A stretch of 64,000 nt of DNA from HLUCCA09 sp039822045 (GTDB taxonomy: Bacteria; Pseudomonadota; Alphaproteobacteria; Rhodobacterales; Rhodobacteraceae): positions 1 through 64,000 of the forward strand of contig JBCBMY010000010.1 of assembly GCA_039822045.1 (NCBI GenBank), given 5' to 3'. Made by a program: the position numbers and the translations under genes. Numbering within the stretch: position 1 is the stretch's first letter; each line of letters opens with the position of its first letter. Of this stretch, positions 27,810 through 36,773 are shown piece by piece. The notes under the pieces were generated by a model. That model saw only the letters and a program-made list of their open reading frames with translations, did not search any database and had not been told where the DNA came from.

Positions 27810-27937
27810 GGTTCACGACCTCCGACCGTATCGATCCGAAGGCAAAGCCTCGCTGCCGTTTCGCAACGCAGAATTACACAAATCTCGAATGTGTGTTGCG
27901 GCCGTATGTGCGGCCGCACTAGGGAAGGGTATCGGAA

Positions 27938-29080
27938 ATGCCAGATTGTAACTCTGCTGTCAGAGGTCTGTGCGTCGCCATGTGTTGCGTCCCCGTGCCG
28001 GCGCTCGCGCAGGAACAGACCACCCGGAGTTTTCCCCGTGTGGGTGGCGACATAATTTTTAGGCTGGGCTACAATAACGATTACGAATCTGATCCGCCAC
28101 TGATTGAGGCGCAAGATGTATTCCTGGACATGATCGCCAGCCCGGTATTTCATTTCTCCGAAAGGTTGCGGTTCATCTCTGAGGTGCGAATAGAGACGAT
28201 TAATCCGCCGACGGATGGCCGCGTCTTCGAGGATGAGGGTCTCTTTGCTCGCATCCTGCTGCTTGAGTACGATGTGACCGACCGTTTCTCGGTGCATGCC
28301 GGTAAAATGACACCCTCGTTTGCGCTTGCCTCATTCGTGATTCCGGGCATGTTTGGAAACAGCTACAACAGAGAAATCGAACTGATTGATCAGATTGGTC
28401 TCGGAGGCACCTATACTTTTGGCGGAGGTGAACGCGGACGTCATAGCCTAACCTTCAATACCTTCTTTGAAGATACGAGCATTACCTCAGAATCCCTGGG
28501 AAACAATCGCGGACGGACGTCCCTCGAAGACGGCGGCGCCAGCAATACGGAAAGCTTCGACTCCTTCGCTCTGTCGCTGGAGGGCGATGCCATGGAACGC
28601 TTCCCGGGTCTTACCTACAAGCTCGGCTATGTGCACCGCGCCAAGGGCGTAGACGGCGTGGCTGACGAAAACGGGATATCCGCGACTTTGATGCAGACCT
28701 TCGACACCGCCGACGGTGAGAACTGGACCCTTGTCGGAGAAATTGCGGCGTTGGAGAACTTTGAGGGAACCGCAGACGACGTTGTCTATGCGAGCGCAGG
28801 CGTCACTTACCGTAAAGATCGTTGGATGGGTATTCTGTCTGGGACATATCGGCCCAGATATGTTGCAGATGGCGATGATTTCGACGACGATTATACTGTG
28901 CAAGTGCACGTCGAATACGATCTCGGCCGCGGCTGGTCCGCAGCGATCGGCCACGAATTCAACAGAGATCAAGGGGCAGACAACCGAACTCTCGGCCTGA
29001 GGTTGTCCAAAACCATCGATTTGTCGAACCTTGGCTCAACGAAGGATCAGTTAGGGTATTGGCCACATCTGCCCAGCTGA
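27938..29080 (+). CDS. Outer-membrane beta-barrel (porin-like) protein
   Basis: This 380-residue protein has a signal peptide ending PALAQ (about residue 25). The mature part has many alternating polar/aromatic strands (for example RFISEVRIETI, YTFGGGERGRHSLTF, GILSGTYRPRY and VQVHVEYDLGRGWSAAIG). This fits an outer-membrane barrel rather than a soluble enzyme. It may be the uptake pore for whatever the preceding secreted proteins act on; that link rests on position only. No specific porin family could be named. Confidence 0.65.
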   Translation: MPDCNSAVRGLCVAMCCVPVPALAQEQTTRSFPRVGGDIIFRLGYNNDYESDPPLIEAQDVFLDMIASPVFHFSERLRFISEVRIETINPPTDGRVFEDEGLFARILLLEYDVTDRFSVHAGKMTPSFALASFVIPGMFGNSYNREIELIDQIGLGGTYTFGGGERGRHSLTFNTFFEDTSITSESLGNNRGRTSLEDGGASNTESFDSFALSLEGDAMERFPGLTYKLGYVHRAKGVDGVADENGISATLMQTFDTADGENWTLVGEIAALENFEGTADDVVYASAGVTYRKDRWMGILSGTYRPRYVADGDDFDDDYTVQVHVEYDLGRGWSAAIGHEFNRDQGADNRTLGLRLSKTIDLSNLGSTKDQLGYWPHLPS

Positions 29081-29458
29081 ACGACGGGAAGCGGGCATCT
29101 CACCGGAGTGCAAAGAGCAGCATACCGCGATTGAGCCGTCTTTCTGCGTAAGCAACAGCTCCACAGGCAAGGGCTGGGAACGTGCCACAGAGCGTAGGTT
29201 CATTCAAGCAAGCATCGTGCAATCGCAGCGAACCGAACGTGCGTCCGACTGCACCGCAGAAACAACCGCCAAAGTTGCATCAGATCGCAATCCAGACTAA
29301 CAGTAGGTCACGAAACCGCGATTTGAAGCAGCGTGATTTGCCACCTCCGGCTCAAAAGAAATAGCGGAACGTCGTGGGGTACGCTCCGCTGACACGCTTT
29401 GCGAAGCCGTCAGCCCACCAGGCGTCGTTGGCGTCCGTTCAACTGGAAAGTGGGGCCG
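29081..29458. other. Intergenic, no gene seen
   Basis: 378 bases between the barrel protein and the LysR gene. No convincing reading frame, repeat or hairpin was found. It presumably holds the LysR promoter. Confidence 0.4.
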
Positions 29459-30433
29459 ATGAACTTACGCGATTTTCAGTATATCATCGCGGTGGCCGAA
29501 CACCAAAACATCACGCGTGCAGCGAAGGCCGTTGCTGTGAGTCAGCCAGCGTTGTCGAACCAAATCAAAAAGCTTGAGGCCGAACTCGGTGTCCTCATCT
29601 TTGAACGGGGCAGGGACGGCGTGTTTCTGACGCCGTTCGGCGAACAGTTGGTGGAACGCGCGCGGCAGATGGTCGAGATCATAGATGGCATTGGCGATCT
29701 GGCGCGTGCGCATCAGACGCACGAATTGCCGCCCATTCGCCTTGGTATGACACCGACCTTGGCCGCCTATCTGTCGCTCTATTTTCGCGATCTCTTCGCG
29801 CTCGTGGCACCGGACCAGAAGATCATCATAATTGAGGAGTACCCCGTCGCCTTGGCCAAGATGGTCGAAGAGCGGTCAGCGGACATGGCGTTCATCGCGC
29901 GGAAAAGCTTCGACAACATCTATCGTGGCTCAACGCGCCCCATGGACTTTTCCTCGCTTTGGCTCGAGCCGCTGTACCTTGGTGTCCGGTCGGGTCATCC
30001 GCTGAGCCGCAGGGCCAGCATATGGGCACATGAAGTTCCCGCGGAACAACTCATCCGATTCAAGATCTCGTTTGGGTACGAGTTGGAGCGATACCTCCCC
30101 GAGCCCTCGGATGCCGTCGCCGAAGCAATGGGTATTGATGTGACGACCGCTCGCTTTGAGACCGTATGCCGCTACGTCGCCCAGAGTGATGCGTGCACCA
30201 TGGTCAATGCAATTGCTGCGGAGCAGTTCAAGCGGGATGACTTTGGTCTATCCTTCATCCCGTTTGACGACGAGGGCAATATGCGCGAATTGGGGGCGCT
30301 GACCAGACCGCAATACCCCAATCCTGAGATTATTGATGCGTTGGGCAAATATGTGTGTCGAAACCCACCGCAAGGCACCGTCGCTTCCCGAAACGCGAAC
30401 GTGGCGCAAGTCTGCAATCCCGCAGACTCGTAA
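29459..30433 (+). CDS. LysR-family transcriptional regulator (OxyR-like N-terminus)
   Basis: This 324-residue protein starts MNLRDFQYIIAVAEHQNITR, and its helix-turn-helix (AAKAVAVSQPALSNQIKKLE) is close to the OxyR branch. The effector domain follows. Two cysteines (C237, C246) have the same 9-residue spacing as the OxyR redox pair, but they sit later, in the ETVCRYVAQ stretch, so a peroxide switch is not supported. The ATG at 29459 is the natural start; upstream frame is poor. No divergent partner gene is present. Targets are unknown. Confidence 0.85.
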   Translation: MNLRDFQYIIAVAEHQNITRAAKAVAVSQPALSNQIKKLEAELGVLIFERGRDGVFLTPFGEQLVERARQMVEIIDGIGDLARAHQTHELPPIRLGMTPTLAAYLSLYFRDLFALVAPDQKIIIIEEYPVALAKMVEERSADMAFIARKSFDNIYRGSTRPMDFSSLWLEPLYLGVRSGHPLSRRASIWAHEVPAEQLIRFKISFGYELERYLPEPSDAVAEAMGIDVTTARFETVCRYVAQSDACTMVNAIAAEQFKRDDFGLSFIPFDDEGNMRELGALTRPQYPNPEIIDALGKYVCRNPPQGTVASRNANVAQVCNPADS

Positions 30434-30515
30434 GAACCGGGCAAGGGATCAGCGCTGCGACCGCAGGCATGGGGTGTCGGGCTCCGGTAATGCCTCTTGG
30501 ATTGCTTGATGACGG

Positions 30516-30761
30516 GTGACGTTTGGCGAGCATTCTTGCGATCACACCCTCCGACTTTCCTGTGAGGCCGTGCTACCCCGCCAAAGTCAACATTCTCCGA
30601 GACCATCTTACCAACTGATTTTTCTCACTTTTTTTGTTTCATTCCTCGCGACAAGCGTGATTATTGGCTTTGGTTATGCCGTCCATTCGGAGGAAGAATT
30701 TCAAAAGATCCAGCGTTCCTCGCACTTGAGATCTCGGCTGACAGACGGCCCGCCCGTTTGA
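30516..30761 (+). CDS. Possible small single-span membrane protein
   Basis: An 81-codon frame from a GTG holds one good membrane segment (QLIFLTFFVSFLATSVIIGF, about residues 33-52) and a charged tail. It lies in the 364-base gap before the RTX gene. There is no clear ribosome site and no known family, so it may be chance; the hydrophobic segment is the only support. The rest of the gap (30434-30515, 30762-30797) shows nothing else. Confidence 0.25.
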   Translation: MTFGEHSCDHTLRLSCEAVLPRQSQHSPRPSYQLIFLTFFVSFLATSVIIGFGYAVHSEEEFQKIQRSSHLRSRLTDGPPV

Positions 30762-30797
30762 TCTCTGCCGGACACAACACAGCTATGGAGCGACCCA

Positions 30798-33700
30798 ATG
30801 CTTTCCGAAATTCTTGCGAGTCTGCGCGCCAGGTTGTTGACAACGTCGACACTGGCCCAGGAAACTGTCCGCGACGGGCAAACCCTGACAAATGGCTTCT
30901 TCCAAAGCACCGTAGTTGACAACACGCCGGCTTTTGTCTTGGACAATGACTTCGCGCGTTTCCTGAACTTCGGACTTGTCGAAACGAATAACGCGGTTGC
31001 AGCAGTTTCCGTCGAAGGCGAAGACGCACAGGTCTTCAATTTCCGCTCTGGTCGCATCGACGCGAATTCCGGCCCCGACGCGCAAGCGACCGGCATCCAG
31101 GTGAGCGGCAGCGGCACGATCCGCAACTTCGGAGATATCTCGGGCGAATTCAACGGCGTCCAATTTCTTGGGGCCGGCAGCAGCGGCCAGCTGGATAACT
31201 TCCGGGGCGGCGTGATTTCCTCAGACAGCCGCGCCGTCGACATCCAGGGCACGGGCGTTGATGTGCGCAACTTTGGCGATATCGTCGGCACCGGTGATCA
31301 GCGCAACGGCACGATCTACACGGACGGGTCCGCCGAGGACTTTTCCATCAGCAATTTCGGCGGCGGTACCATCGATGCCGGCGAAGGCAATCAGGGCGCG
31401 GCAATCTCATTGGAGATTGGTGACGAGCTTGGTGAAACCGTTTCCGGTGATATTTTCAACGGTTTCGGCGCGACAATCCAAGGCCGCGGTCAGGCAAACC
31501 CCAATGGACCTCTGGCCGGTGACGGCATTCGCGTGGGCAATGGCGCCGAGGATGCGACGTTTGACAGCGACATCGTCAATAGCGGTCTGATCTCGTCGGA
31601 GAGCGATCGCGGCACTGCGGCGGCCATTCGCATTCAGGATGGCCAGGCGTTCGACGGTCAAGTCCTGAACACCTCGACCGGTGTGATCGAGGGCGTGCGC
31701 AACGGCCTCTACATTGGCGAGGCCGACCACGATCTTGACGTGCGCAATTTCGGCGCGATCACCTCAGACAGTCGGGCTGTGAACATTGATGGGTCAGGCG
31801 TTGACCTGCTGAATGCCGGCGACATCCTCGGAACCGGCGACCAGCGCAATGGCACGGTCTACGCCGATGGAACGGCCGACGACTTCTCGGTCGCAAACCT
31901 CACGGGCGGCACAATTGATGCCGGCGAAGGGAATCGCGGTTCGGGCTTCGGCGCCGAGATAGGTGGCGCCGACGATGGGGCCAACACGTTCACCCTGAAC
32001 AACGACGGTACGATCCAGGGGCGCGGCAACGTCAGCGCAGGCAGCCCACTTGCCGGTGACGGCGTGCGGCTCGGCAATGTCGGCAACACAGGCACCACGG
32101 ACGCGACCATCACCAACTCCGGCGAGATCCTGTCAGAAAGCTCGAACGGCACAACCGCAGGTCTTCGTGTTGTCGACGGTGTGAGCTACCAAGGCACCCT
32201 GGACAATTCCGGTCTGATCGATGGGGCACAGAACGGCGTGTACTTTGGTCAAGGCGACCATGCGGGCGGCGTCGTCAACAACCTTGACGGCGGCGTCATC
32301 TCCTCCGGCAGCCGAGCCTTCAATCTCGATGGCTCCGGACTTGAGGTAAACAACGCCGGATCCATTCTCGGCACCGATGATCAGCGCAACGGCACGTTCT
32401 ATGCCGACGGCACCGCCGATGACTTTGCCGTCAACAACCTTCCTGGCGGCACCATCGACGCTGGTGAAGGACATCAAGGCTCTGGCTTCGGCGCCGAGAT
32501 AGGTGGCGCCGACGATGGGGCCAACACGTTCACCCTGAACAACGACGGCACGATCCAGGGGCGCGGCAACGCGTCCGCGGGCAGCAACCTTGCCGGAGAC
32601 GGTGTACGCGTTGGCAACGTTGGCAATGTGGGGACGACAGACGCCACTATCGTGAACTCGGGCGAGATCCTGTCCGAAGGTGCCAATGGCACGGTTGCGG
32701 GTGTCCGGGTTGTCAATAGCGTTAACTTCCAGGGCAGCCTGACCAACTCCGGTCTGATCTCCGGCACGCAAAACGGCGTCTACTTTGGCACCGGCGACCA
32801 TCTGGGCGGTACGTTTGTCAACGAAGAAGACGGTACGGTCACCTCGGACAGCCGCGCCTTGAACATCGATGGCGATGGTCTCGAGATCATCAACGAGGGC
32901 GCCATCCTCGGCACGGGCGACCAGCGCAACGGCACGGTCTATGCCGATGCGACCGCCGACAACTACACATTCACCAACACCGGCCTGGTCGACGCAGGTG
33001 AAGGCAACAACGGCTCCGCCGTGTCGCTGCAAACCGGCGATGTGCAAGGCGACGTTGTCTCTGCCGCGATCTTCAACGAAGGCACGTTCCAAGGCCGCGG
33101 CGATGCGTCCGAGGGCAACCAGGTTGGCGACGGCCTGCGCCTGTTCAGCGGTGCAGAAGATGTCAGCTTTGCCGGGCTAGTCCAAAACGAAGGGCTGATC
33201 GCCGGCTCCGAGGACAGCGACGCCGCCGCTGGCATTCGCATTGACGGCGGTTTGGACCTGCTGGGCGCCATCATCAACGAAGGAGAGATTACCGGTCGGG
33301 TGAATGCCATTGATGCCACCGACGCGGGTTCTGTGACGTTCGTCAATGACGACGAAGGGGTTGTAAATGGTAATGTGTTGCTCGGTGACGGCGACGACAT
33401 CGTTGTGGACCTCGGTCAAATCAACGGTGTCGTCGACGGCGCTGGAGGCGACGACGTTCTGATCGCCGGCGACGGCGACAATGTCATCGTCGGTGGTCTG
33501 GGCAACGACTTCATCGAGGGTGGCGACGGTTTCGACACGGCAGACTTCTCGGATCTAGACGTTGCCGTGACGGTCAACCTCGGGCCGAACGGGAATGGCA
33601 CGGCAACTCGCGACACTGGGTTCAGCGTGCGTGTCACCGACGCCGTCGTTGCTGCCCCCGGTCAGTTTGGCGCCGACATTGCCGATGGGGCTGCCTTTGT

Positions 33701-34961
33701 GGTCCAGGCTGCAGCAGGCAATCTGTACTACAACATCCACACGTTCGACTTCCCGGGTGGCGAGATCCGTGGCCAGCTGTTCGTCGATGAGGATGTGACC
33801 GAGAACGGCATCCGCACGCTGACATTGAGCGGCGATCTCGATGCGGCTCAGGAGCCTGGGCCGACCTCGGACAGCGAGGCGACCGGTTCAGCAACCGTTG
33901 TCATCGTGCAGAATCTGCACACCGGTGACGTGAGCTACTCCAGCGACTTGAGTGTTGTCGGCCTGAACGAGGCGGACCTCAACACGCCGATCCCGGGTGT
34001 TGTGTCTGCGATCCACCTCCACAATGCCCCCGCAGGTGCAAATGGTCCGGTGGTTCAGGACACGTTGGTAGACGCTGGCGCCACGCTTGATGTGGATGCC
34101 ACCAGCGGCACCGGTGTCGTCGGCGCAGACGTGATCGACAACCAGATCGAAACCGACGTTCTCAGCTCGATCGAGCGGGTAATCGGCTCGGATGACAGCG
34201 ACACGATCGACCTGAGCGGGTTCAATGGCGTCACGATTGACCTCGACGTCAACACACCGCAGCCGGGGCCCGCGTCGCAGGAGGGCGTCATCACCTTGGA
34301 TGGCGAGATCGTCTCCGAGGTCAACGACTTCGAGAACGTCATCGGGTCGAGCGGCGATGACCTGATCCTTGGCAACAATGAGTTCAACATCCTCAGCGGG
34401 GGGGCGGGCAACGATGCCATCCACTCCTTCGGCGGTGCGGACATCATTGATGGCGGCTCGGGCATCGACACGGCGTTGTTCTCGGCGGGGGCTGGCGTCG
34501 AACTGGACCTGGACGAAGACGGCAATGGTGTCGCCACGGTCAATGCACCAGACGGCGCGACTCTGGATCAGGTGTTCAACTTCGAGAACGTAAACGGTTC
34601 GAACAACACAGACAGCGCAAATGGTGGCAATGACATTCTCTCCGGCAACTCCGGCGTGAATGTTCTGAACGGCCAGGCGGGCGATGATGTCCTGAATGGC
34701 GAGGGTGGCAACGACATCCTGATCGGCGGCGAAGGCTCGGATACCTTCGTCTTCGACGGCGATTTCGGAACCGACGTCGTCCAGGACTTCCAAAGCGGTG
34801 TCGATCGTTTGGACTTCAGTGATTTTGGTCCGGATTTTGGCGACGCCCTCACGGTGGCCCAGGACGGAAATGACGTGGTGCTCTCCTTCTCGGCGGACGC
34901 CTCGGTCCGACTTGAAGGGGTCAACCAGTCGGACCTGACCGACGACGACTTCGTCTCCTGA
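30798..34961 (+). CDS. Large RTX-type adhesin, type I secretion substrate
   Basis: This 1,387-residue acidic protein lacks a Sec signal. Residues about 40-850 are tandem beta-helix-like repeats of roughly 180 residues around phrases such as ILGTGDQRNGT and GGTIDAGEG. Residues about 855-935 and 1130-1330 hold RTX calcium nonapeptides (GGAGNDAIHS, NGEGGNDILIGGEGSDTFVF). Between them, about 940-1100, is CHRD-like sequence. The C-terminus ends LTDDDFVS, an acidic-hydrophobic tail suited to type I export. GGAG precedes the ATG. The exporter genes follow immediately after a hairpin. It is likely a surface or matrix adhesin. Confidence 0.85.
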   Translation: MLSEILASLRARLLTTSTLAQETVRDGQTLTNGFFQSTVVDNTPAFVLDNDFARFLNFGLVETNNAVAAVSVEGEDAQVFNFRSGRIDANSGPDAQATGIQVSGSGTIRNFGDISGEFNGVQFLGAGSSGQLDNFRGGVISSDSRAVDIQGTGVDVRNFGDIVGTGDQRNGTIYTDGSAEDFSISNFGGGTIDAGEGNQGAAISLEIGDELGETVSGDIFNGFGATIQGRGQANPNGPLAGDGIRVGNGAEDATFDSDIVNSGLISSESDRGTAAAIRIQDGQAFDGQVLNTSTGVIEGVRNGLYIGEADHDLDVRNFGAITSDSRAVNIDGSGVDLLNAGDILGTGDQRNGTVYADGTADDFSVANLTGGTIDAGEGNRGSGFGAEIGGADDGANTFTLNNDGTIQGRGNVSAGSPLAGDGVRLGNVGNTGTTDATITNSGEILSESSNGTTAGLRVVDGVSYQGTLDNSGLIDGAQNGVYFGQGDHAGGVVNNLDGGVISSGSRAFNLDGSGLEVNNAGSILGTDDQRNGTFYADGTADDFAVNNLPGGTIDAGEGHQGSGFGAEIGGADDGANTFTLNNDGTIQGRGNASAGSNLAGDGVRVGNVGNVGTTDATIVNSGEILSEGANGTVAGVRVVNSVNFQGSLTNSGLISGTQNGVYFGTGDHLGGTFVNEEDGTVTSDSRALNIDGDGLEIINEGAILGTGDQRNGTVYADATADNYTFTNTGLVDAGEGNNGSAVSLQTGDVQGDVVSAAIFNEGTFQGRGDASEGNQVGDGLRLFSGAEDVSFAGLVQNEGLIAGSEDSDAAAGIRIDGGLDLLGAIINEGEITGRVNAIDATDAGSVTFVNDDEGVVNGNVLLGDGDDIVVDLGQINGVVDGAGGDDVLIAGDGDNVIVGGLGNDFIEGGDGFDTADFSDLDVAVTVNLGPNGNGTATRDTGFSVRVTDAVVAAPGQFGADIADGAAFVVQAAAGNLYYNIHTFDFPGGEIRGQLFVDEDVTENGIRTLTLSGDLDAAQEPGPTSDSEATGSATVVIVQNLHTGDVSYSSDLSVVGLNEADLNTPIPGVVSAIHLHNAPAGANGPVVQDTLVDAGATLDVDATSGTGVVGADVIDNQIETDVLSSIERVIGSDDSDTIDLSGFNGVTIDLDVNTPQPGPASQEGVITLDGEIVSEVNDFENVIGSSGDDLILGNNEFNILSGGAGNDAIHSFGGADIIDGGSGIDTALFSAGAGVELDLDEDGNGVATVNAPDGATLDQVFNFENVNGSNNTDSANGGNDILSGNSGVNVLNGQAGDDVLNGEGGNDILIGGEGSDTFVFDGDFGTDVVQDFQSGVDRLDFSDFGPDFGDALTVAQDGNDVVLSFSADASVRLEGVNQSDLTDDDFVS
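31943..32570 (+). repeat. Near-identical internal DNA repeat in the adhesin gene
   Basis: About 88 bases at 31943-32030 recur at 32483-32570 with one visible mismatch, exactly 540 bp (180 codons) apart. The surrounding repeat units are much more diverged, so this stretch was copied or gene-converted recently. Confidence 0.75.
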
Positions 34962-34973
34962 TCACGCGCACAT

Positions 34974-34999
34974 GGGGCGGCAACATCGTGTGCCGCCCC
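34974..34999 (+). terminator. Hairpin between adhesin and exporter genes
   Basis: GGGGCGGC and GCCGCCCC pair perfectly around a 10-base loop in the 63-base spacer. No T-run follows. This fits partial termination or mRNA stabilisation, giving much more adhesin than exporter, as is usual in type I secretion operons. Confidence 0.6.
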
Positions 35000-35024
35000 T
35001 CCACTCCGCAGAGGGATCACCCCC

Positions 35025-36773
35025 ATGCTTCGGACTAAATCCACCGTGAAATCTGCCTGGTCCTCACTGAGAGGCGGCTTTATTGCCATCGCCCTGTTCA
35101 GCCTCGTGCTGAACCTTCTCATGCTCGCCGGGCCCCTCTACATGCTGCAGGTCTATGACCGCGTGCTGACCAGCCAGAACATGGACACGCTGATCGCCCT
35201 CAGCCTTTTGCTCGGGGGTGTCTTTGCTGTCGCCGGTCTGCTCGATCTAATACGGATGCGCATTCTCAACCGGCTCGGGGCGCAGTTTGAGTTGAAGATC
35301 GGCGGGCCAATCCTCAATTCCGCCATTCGCCGGCGCGTTCAGGGCAAGGCCACCCCGGGCGACAATCCAGCAGCCGACATTACAGGCCTGCGCGACTATA
35401 TCTCGGGGCCGGCGCTTGTTGCGTTCTTCGATGCCCCATGGGTCCCGCTTTATCTTGGGGTCCTGTATGTGCTGCATCCGTATCTGGGAGCGCTCGGATT
35501 TGCAGGCGCATTCATCCTGACTTTGATGGCGCTGATCAACAACCTGCGGTCGTCCCAAGTCATGCAAGACGCATCGCACGCGCGCAGCAGGTCGGACGCG
35601 CTGTTCACCTCCACTGAGCAAAACGCTGAACTTGTTCACGCCATGGGTATGAACGGTGATCTCGCCCGACGTTGGACGGCCCTGCAGTTCGATGCCCATC
35701 GCCTGAAATCCATCGTGGGTGACCGGATCGCCAGCTTCTCGGTTATGTCCAAGACGATCCGCATGGGCCTGCAGTCAGCCATGCTGGGGCTCGGGGCCGC
35801 GCTTGCCATCATCGGCGAGGCCACGGCGGGCGTTATGATCGCCGCGACCATTGTTTTGGCCCGCGCGCTTGCCCCAATCGACCAGGTGATCGGGCAATGG
35901 CGCACGGTCCTGGCGGCACGGGGATCCTACAGGAACCTCTTGGCCCTAGACGATGCGTACCCGGCCGAGGCCAAGCGCATGGGGCTGCCGCGTCCTCAGA
36001 TCTCGATCAACACATCCATCGCCCAAGCTGGACCACCTCTGGCGCAAAACGCCACCATAGGGGGGATCGAATTTGCATTGTCAGCAGGTGACGTGCTTGC
36101 CGTGATCGGTCACAGCGGTTCGGGCAAATCCACGCTGGCGAAAATGCTGGCAGGGATCTGGACACCGCAACGCGGCGCCATTCGTTTGGACGGCACGCCC
36201 ATGGCCAAATGGGACCCCGAAGATCTGGGCCAACTGGTTGGGTACCTGCCGCAAGATGTGCAGCTCTTCGATGGTACGATCCGAGACAACATTGCTCGGT
36301 TTTCCACGTCGATCGACGACAGCAAGGTGCTGGAGGCCGCAATCGCGGCGGATGTGCATGGGCTGATCAGCAGCCTGCCGGATGGGTATGCCACACCTAT
36401 CGGGGACGGGTTTCATCTCTCCGGCGGGCAGCGTCAACGGATCGCCTTGGCCCGCGCCCTCTACAATGACCCATTCATCCTAGTTTTGGACGAGCCCAAC
36501 TCCGATCTCGACAATCAGGGCGAACTTGCCCTGCGCAATGCCATCCGAAGCGCCAGCGCGCGTGGCGCCATAACATTTGTTATGACCCATCGCCCCAGCA
36601 CTCTCGAGGCCGTCAACAAAGTGCTGATCCTGAACAAGGGCGCGCAAACCGGCTTTGGCGACAAGGAAGACGTTCTGCGTCCACAGCAACAGACCACCGT
36701 CGCCGCCAATGCGCGACCAACACTTGCTGCACATCGCGCGCAACAGCCTGCTCAGAAAGGAGCGGTCCAATGA
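35025..36773 (+). CDS. Type I secretion ABC transporter (PrtD/HasD type)
   Basis: This 582-residue inner-membrane exporter has an N-terminal membrane domain with about six spans (residues about 15-300) and no C39 peptidase domain. The ATPase domain has Walker A GHSGSGKST, signature LSGGQRQRIALARAL and Walker B FILVLDEPNSDLD. It recognises C-terminal export signals of RTX-type substrates. Its stop overlaps the adaptor gene start by 4 bp. The outer-membrane TolC partner is not in the window and must come from elsewhere. Confidence 0.93.
   Translation: MLRTKSTVKSAWSSLRGGFIAIALFSLVLNLLMLAGPLYMLQVYDRVLTSQNMDTLIALSLLLGGVFAVAGLLDLIRMRILNRLGAQFELKIGGPILNSAIRRRVQGKATPGDNPAADITGLRDYISGPALVAFFDAPWVPLYLGVLYVLHPYLGALGFAGAFILTLMALINNLRSSQVMQDASHARSRSDALFTSTEQNAELVHAMGMNGDLARRWTALQFDAHRLKSIVGDRIASFSVMSKTIRMGLQSAMLGLGAALAIIGEATAGVMIAATIVLARALAPIDQVIGQWRTVLAARGSYRNLLALDDAYPAEAKRMGLPRPQISINTSIAQAGPPLAQNATIGGIEFALSAGDVLAVIGHSGSGKSTLAKMLAGIWTPQRGAIRLDGTPMAKWDPEDLGQLVGYLPQDVQLFDGTIRDNIARFSTSIDDSKVLEAAIAADVHGLISSLPDGYATPIGDGFHLSGGQRQRIALARALYNDPFILVLDEPNSDLDNQGELALRNAIRSASARGAITFVMTHRPSTLEAVNKVLILNKGAQTGFGDKEDVLRPQQQTTVAANARPTLAAHRAQQPAQKGAVQ

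Noticed and set aside
30165..30200. OxyR-type redox cysteines in the LysR protein at 29459-30433
   Set aside because: C237 and C246 have the OxyR spacing, but they lie in the later ETVCRYVAQ helix region rather than at the OxyR loop, so the match is probably coincidence.
31000..33400. Tandem repeats considered as a CRISPR array
   Set aside because: The repeats are about 540 bp long, coding and diverged; there are no short repeat-spacer units or cas genes.
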